DNA of 48,057 bases. Origin: Clostridia bacterium (GTDB lineage: Bacteria; Bacillota; Clostridia; Christensenellales; Aristaeellaceae). This document shows, piece by piece, positions 46,527-48,057 of the stretch. Every line of letters begins with the position of its first letter. Within the stretch, counting starts at the first letter, position 1. The translations under genes were made by a program, and so were the position numbers. The notes under the pieces were generated by a model. It was not told the DNA's origin, did not search any database, and saw only the letters and a program-made list of their open reading frames with translations. Location: NCBI GenBank assembly GCA_017484085.1, contig JAFUTW010000016.1, positions 1 through 48,057 on the forward strand, written 5' to 3'.

Positions 46527-47684
46527 ATGGCTTTGGCCGTGATAGCACTCTTTGGGATCCTCATTCTGGGTGTGGCATTTTGTCTGGCTGTATCGCGCGC
46601 AATCCGGGGTAAAGAAGGATTGACCGGGAAAAGCACTAAAAAAGCAGGCATAGCGGATGCAATGGTGTTTTGCGGTGCTGTCCTCTACAGTTTTTTTCAT
46701 GCTGCCATGGATTTTAGTCTGTATCTGGACTATGAGTTTCCTGCTGCAGCGATGGAGAAAAGCCTACTCACGCTGACAGAAACACTCCTGTTGGTTGTTC
46801 TGGTGACAGTGCCGGCACTGATTTTCGGGTATGTGGTTTATCGTTGCCGGGATCGTGTTGTGAAGTTCGCATTGGCTGTTGCTTTCCTGCTGGCCGACTT
46901 TGTCATGATCCTGTTCGGTTTGGGAGGGGTGTTTTCACATTCACCGGAGTTGATAAAAGAAGCGCTGTTCCCCATTCAGGGCATGCCGGAAACTTCGGCC
47001 GATATTGCGCGTGGCGCAGCGTATATCATTTCCCATGTGTTTACCTTGGGTATGATCCTTTATACACTTTACGACATACTCGGTCTGTTCTTCAGCAGAT
47101 TAAGAGGAAAGCGCGGTGCGGCAGCACTGGCGTGCATGCTTGTGCTAACAATGTGCGGCCTTTGGGCAGCAGGGACGGTCAAGCAACGCGCGGACAAGAA
47201 AAAATATGCGGAGTATTCTGTCCTGCGGGCAGTGGTACAGGAAGAGAATGGACGGGGTAAAACAGCGTATTATGGCATAGCATCAGACAAGACATATGGC
47301 TCAATCAAACCCTTTAATCCGGCAAATGGGACGATCTATTCGACAAGGTATACCGGCACTAATTATGAGAGAAATAAACTGGCAGAGAAACAGATAGTGG
47401 ATAGAAAGGGAGAACCGGCAGAGAAGACGCGGGAGATGGATCGCATCCTTGAACTGGGTGAGGAGAATAAGCACTCAATCCTTGACAGGTGGCTGATTTA
47501 TACGGACGGGCTCTGGTTTTTGCAGGTCATGCTGAATGTAAATCTCTGGACGCCTTATGAACTGTATTGGTACAACCCCGCAAGCGACAAACTGGTTGAG
47601 ATGACCACTTTCGATGGAAAGAAAGTCGTGGGGCTGGAAGTGGCTGACAGAGCGTATTTTGAAAGCATGATGGTGAGACACTGA
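46527..47684 (+). CDS. multi-pass membrane protein of unknown function
   Basis: The product has 385 residues. About six membrane segments in the first 230 residues (VIALFGILILGVAFCLAV, LTETLLLVVLVTVPALIFGY, FALAVAFLLADFVMILFGLG, AAYIISHVFTLGMILYTLY, GAAALACMLVLTMCGLWAAG). A soluble C-terminal part of about 150 residues follows, with WYNPASDKLVEMTTFDGKKV. It starts 34 bases after the previous stop and is probably co-transcribed. No family recognised. Confidence 0.7.
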   Translation: MALAVIALFGILILGVAFCLAVSRAIRGKEGLTGKSTKKAGIADAMVFCGAVLYSFFHAAMDFSLYLDYEFPAAAMEKSLLTLTETLLLVVLVTVPALIFGYVVYRCRDRVVKFALAVAFLLADFVMILFGLGGVFSHSPELIKEALFPIQGMPETSADIARGAAYIISHVFTLGMILYTLYDILGLFFSRLRGKRGAAALACMLVLTMCGLWAAGTVKQRADKKKYAEYSVLRAVVQEENGRGKTAYYGIASDKTYGSIKPFNPANGTIYSTRYTGTNYERNKLAEKQIVDRKGEPAEKTREMDRILELGEENKHSILDRWLIYTDGLWFLQVMLNVNLWTPYELYWYNPASDKLVEMTTFDGKKVVGLEVADRAYFESMMVRH

Positions 47685-47725
47685 CAGATTTGAGAAGCGA
47701 CACAGCAAGGAGGAGGCAAAACAGG

Positions 47726-48057
47726 ATGAAAAAGCTTTTAACAGTGCTCGTGGCTGCGTGCCTGGTCGCTGCCTTTGCATGTGCCGAGGAGACAACCCCA
47801 AAGTATATTACTGCGCAGGAGGGGGAACCCTATGCAATACAGATCCGGTCTCTTGAAGGCGACAAGTCCGTCGGAATTCACGGGATTGAAAGCGAACCCG
47901 TTGCAAGAAGCTTTGCGGATTTTCGGGATGTGTTCATAGGGTTTATCAGAAAAAACTGGGAAGCAGAAGCAGCCTTTTCAGAGGCGGTCTGGTCTGACGG
48001 AGCATTCGTCCATATCTGTGATATGGGAGATGTTGTGCTGCGTGTGTATACAGCCGG
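47726..48057 (+). CDS. secreted protein, N-terminal part (runs off the window)
   Basis: The ATG has AAGGAGGAGG upstream. The signal peptide is MKKLLTVLVAACLVAAFACA, with a cleavage site before EETTP. 110 residues are visible with no stop. The mature part has beta-type sequence (YAIQIRSLEGDKSVGIHGIE; DMGDVVLRVYTAG). It is third in a co-directional set with 46001 and 46527. No family recognised. Confidence 0.7.
   Translation, partial: MKKLLTVLVAACLVAAFACAEETTPKYITAQEGEPYAIQIRSLEGDKSVGIHGIESEPVARSFADFRDVFIGFIRKNWEAEAAFSEAVWSDGAFVHICDMGDVVLRVYTA

Overview
The window reads as chromosome of a high-GC Gram-positive gut-type bacterium, most likely a member of the Clostridia (inference). The evidence is the strong AGGAGG ribosome binding sites, the ylxM-ffh-rpsP-khpA-rimM block, a two-gene SUF cluster, a YlxM-type regulator, and secreted and transport genes. 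The left 5.6 kb is the right end of an integrated prophage with clearly lower GC and different codon use.

Positions 1-5570 are prophage: a diversity-generating retroelement (variable tail-type protein, Avd accessory protein carrying the template repeat, reverse transcriptase), then small tail genes, an XkdX-like protein, a coiled-coil membrane protein, a phi-LC3-type holin and a four-part endolysin. The prophage stops inside a flavodoxin gene, of which only the 3' part remains here.

Positions 5.8-14.7 kb hold a sugar-acid catabolic and uptake region. A divergent set carries an enolase-superfamily enzyme with an SDR dehydrogenase, and an RraA-like protein. A GntR/FCD regulator follows, then an operon of a second enolase-superfamily enzyme, a zinc alcohol dehydrogenase and a complete TRAP transporter. 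A palindromic operator recurs around the regulator. Positions 14.8-33.6 kb are mostly housekeeping: a CARDB-like surface protein, DUF2461, UppP, SufBC, a TraX-like protein, YlxM/Ffh/S16/KhpA/RimM, two secreted proteins, gamma-glutamyltransferase, an acetyltransferase, an M48 protease, a sodium:solute symporter and its divergent LysR regulator.

Positions 33.6-38.8 kb are a second uptake locus: a GntR/FCD regulator divergent from a tripartite tricarboxylate transporter (TctC-TctB-TctA), with YhcH-like and RraA-like enzymes. After a small orphan transcription unit and two tRNA genes (Ile-UAU and Pro-CGG) comes the most unusual locus, 39.3-45.1 kb: an XRE regulator, two WYL-domain regulators, then a 430-base non-coding stretch. 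That stretch folds into three tandem RNAs that share a closing helix and a GACAGCAA motif. The third RNA encloses a tRNA-like cloverleaf without CCA. A Ro60-like (TROVE/DUF2828 plus vWA) protein and an RtcB RNA ligase follow. I read this as an RNA-repair / Ro-Y RNA locus with a multiplied Y-RNA-like array under WYL control. The last 3 kb hold a 21-residue-repeat protein and small secreted or membrane proteins of lower GC.
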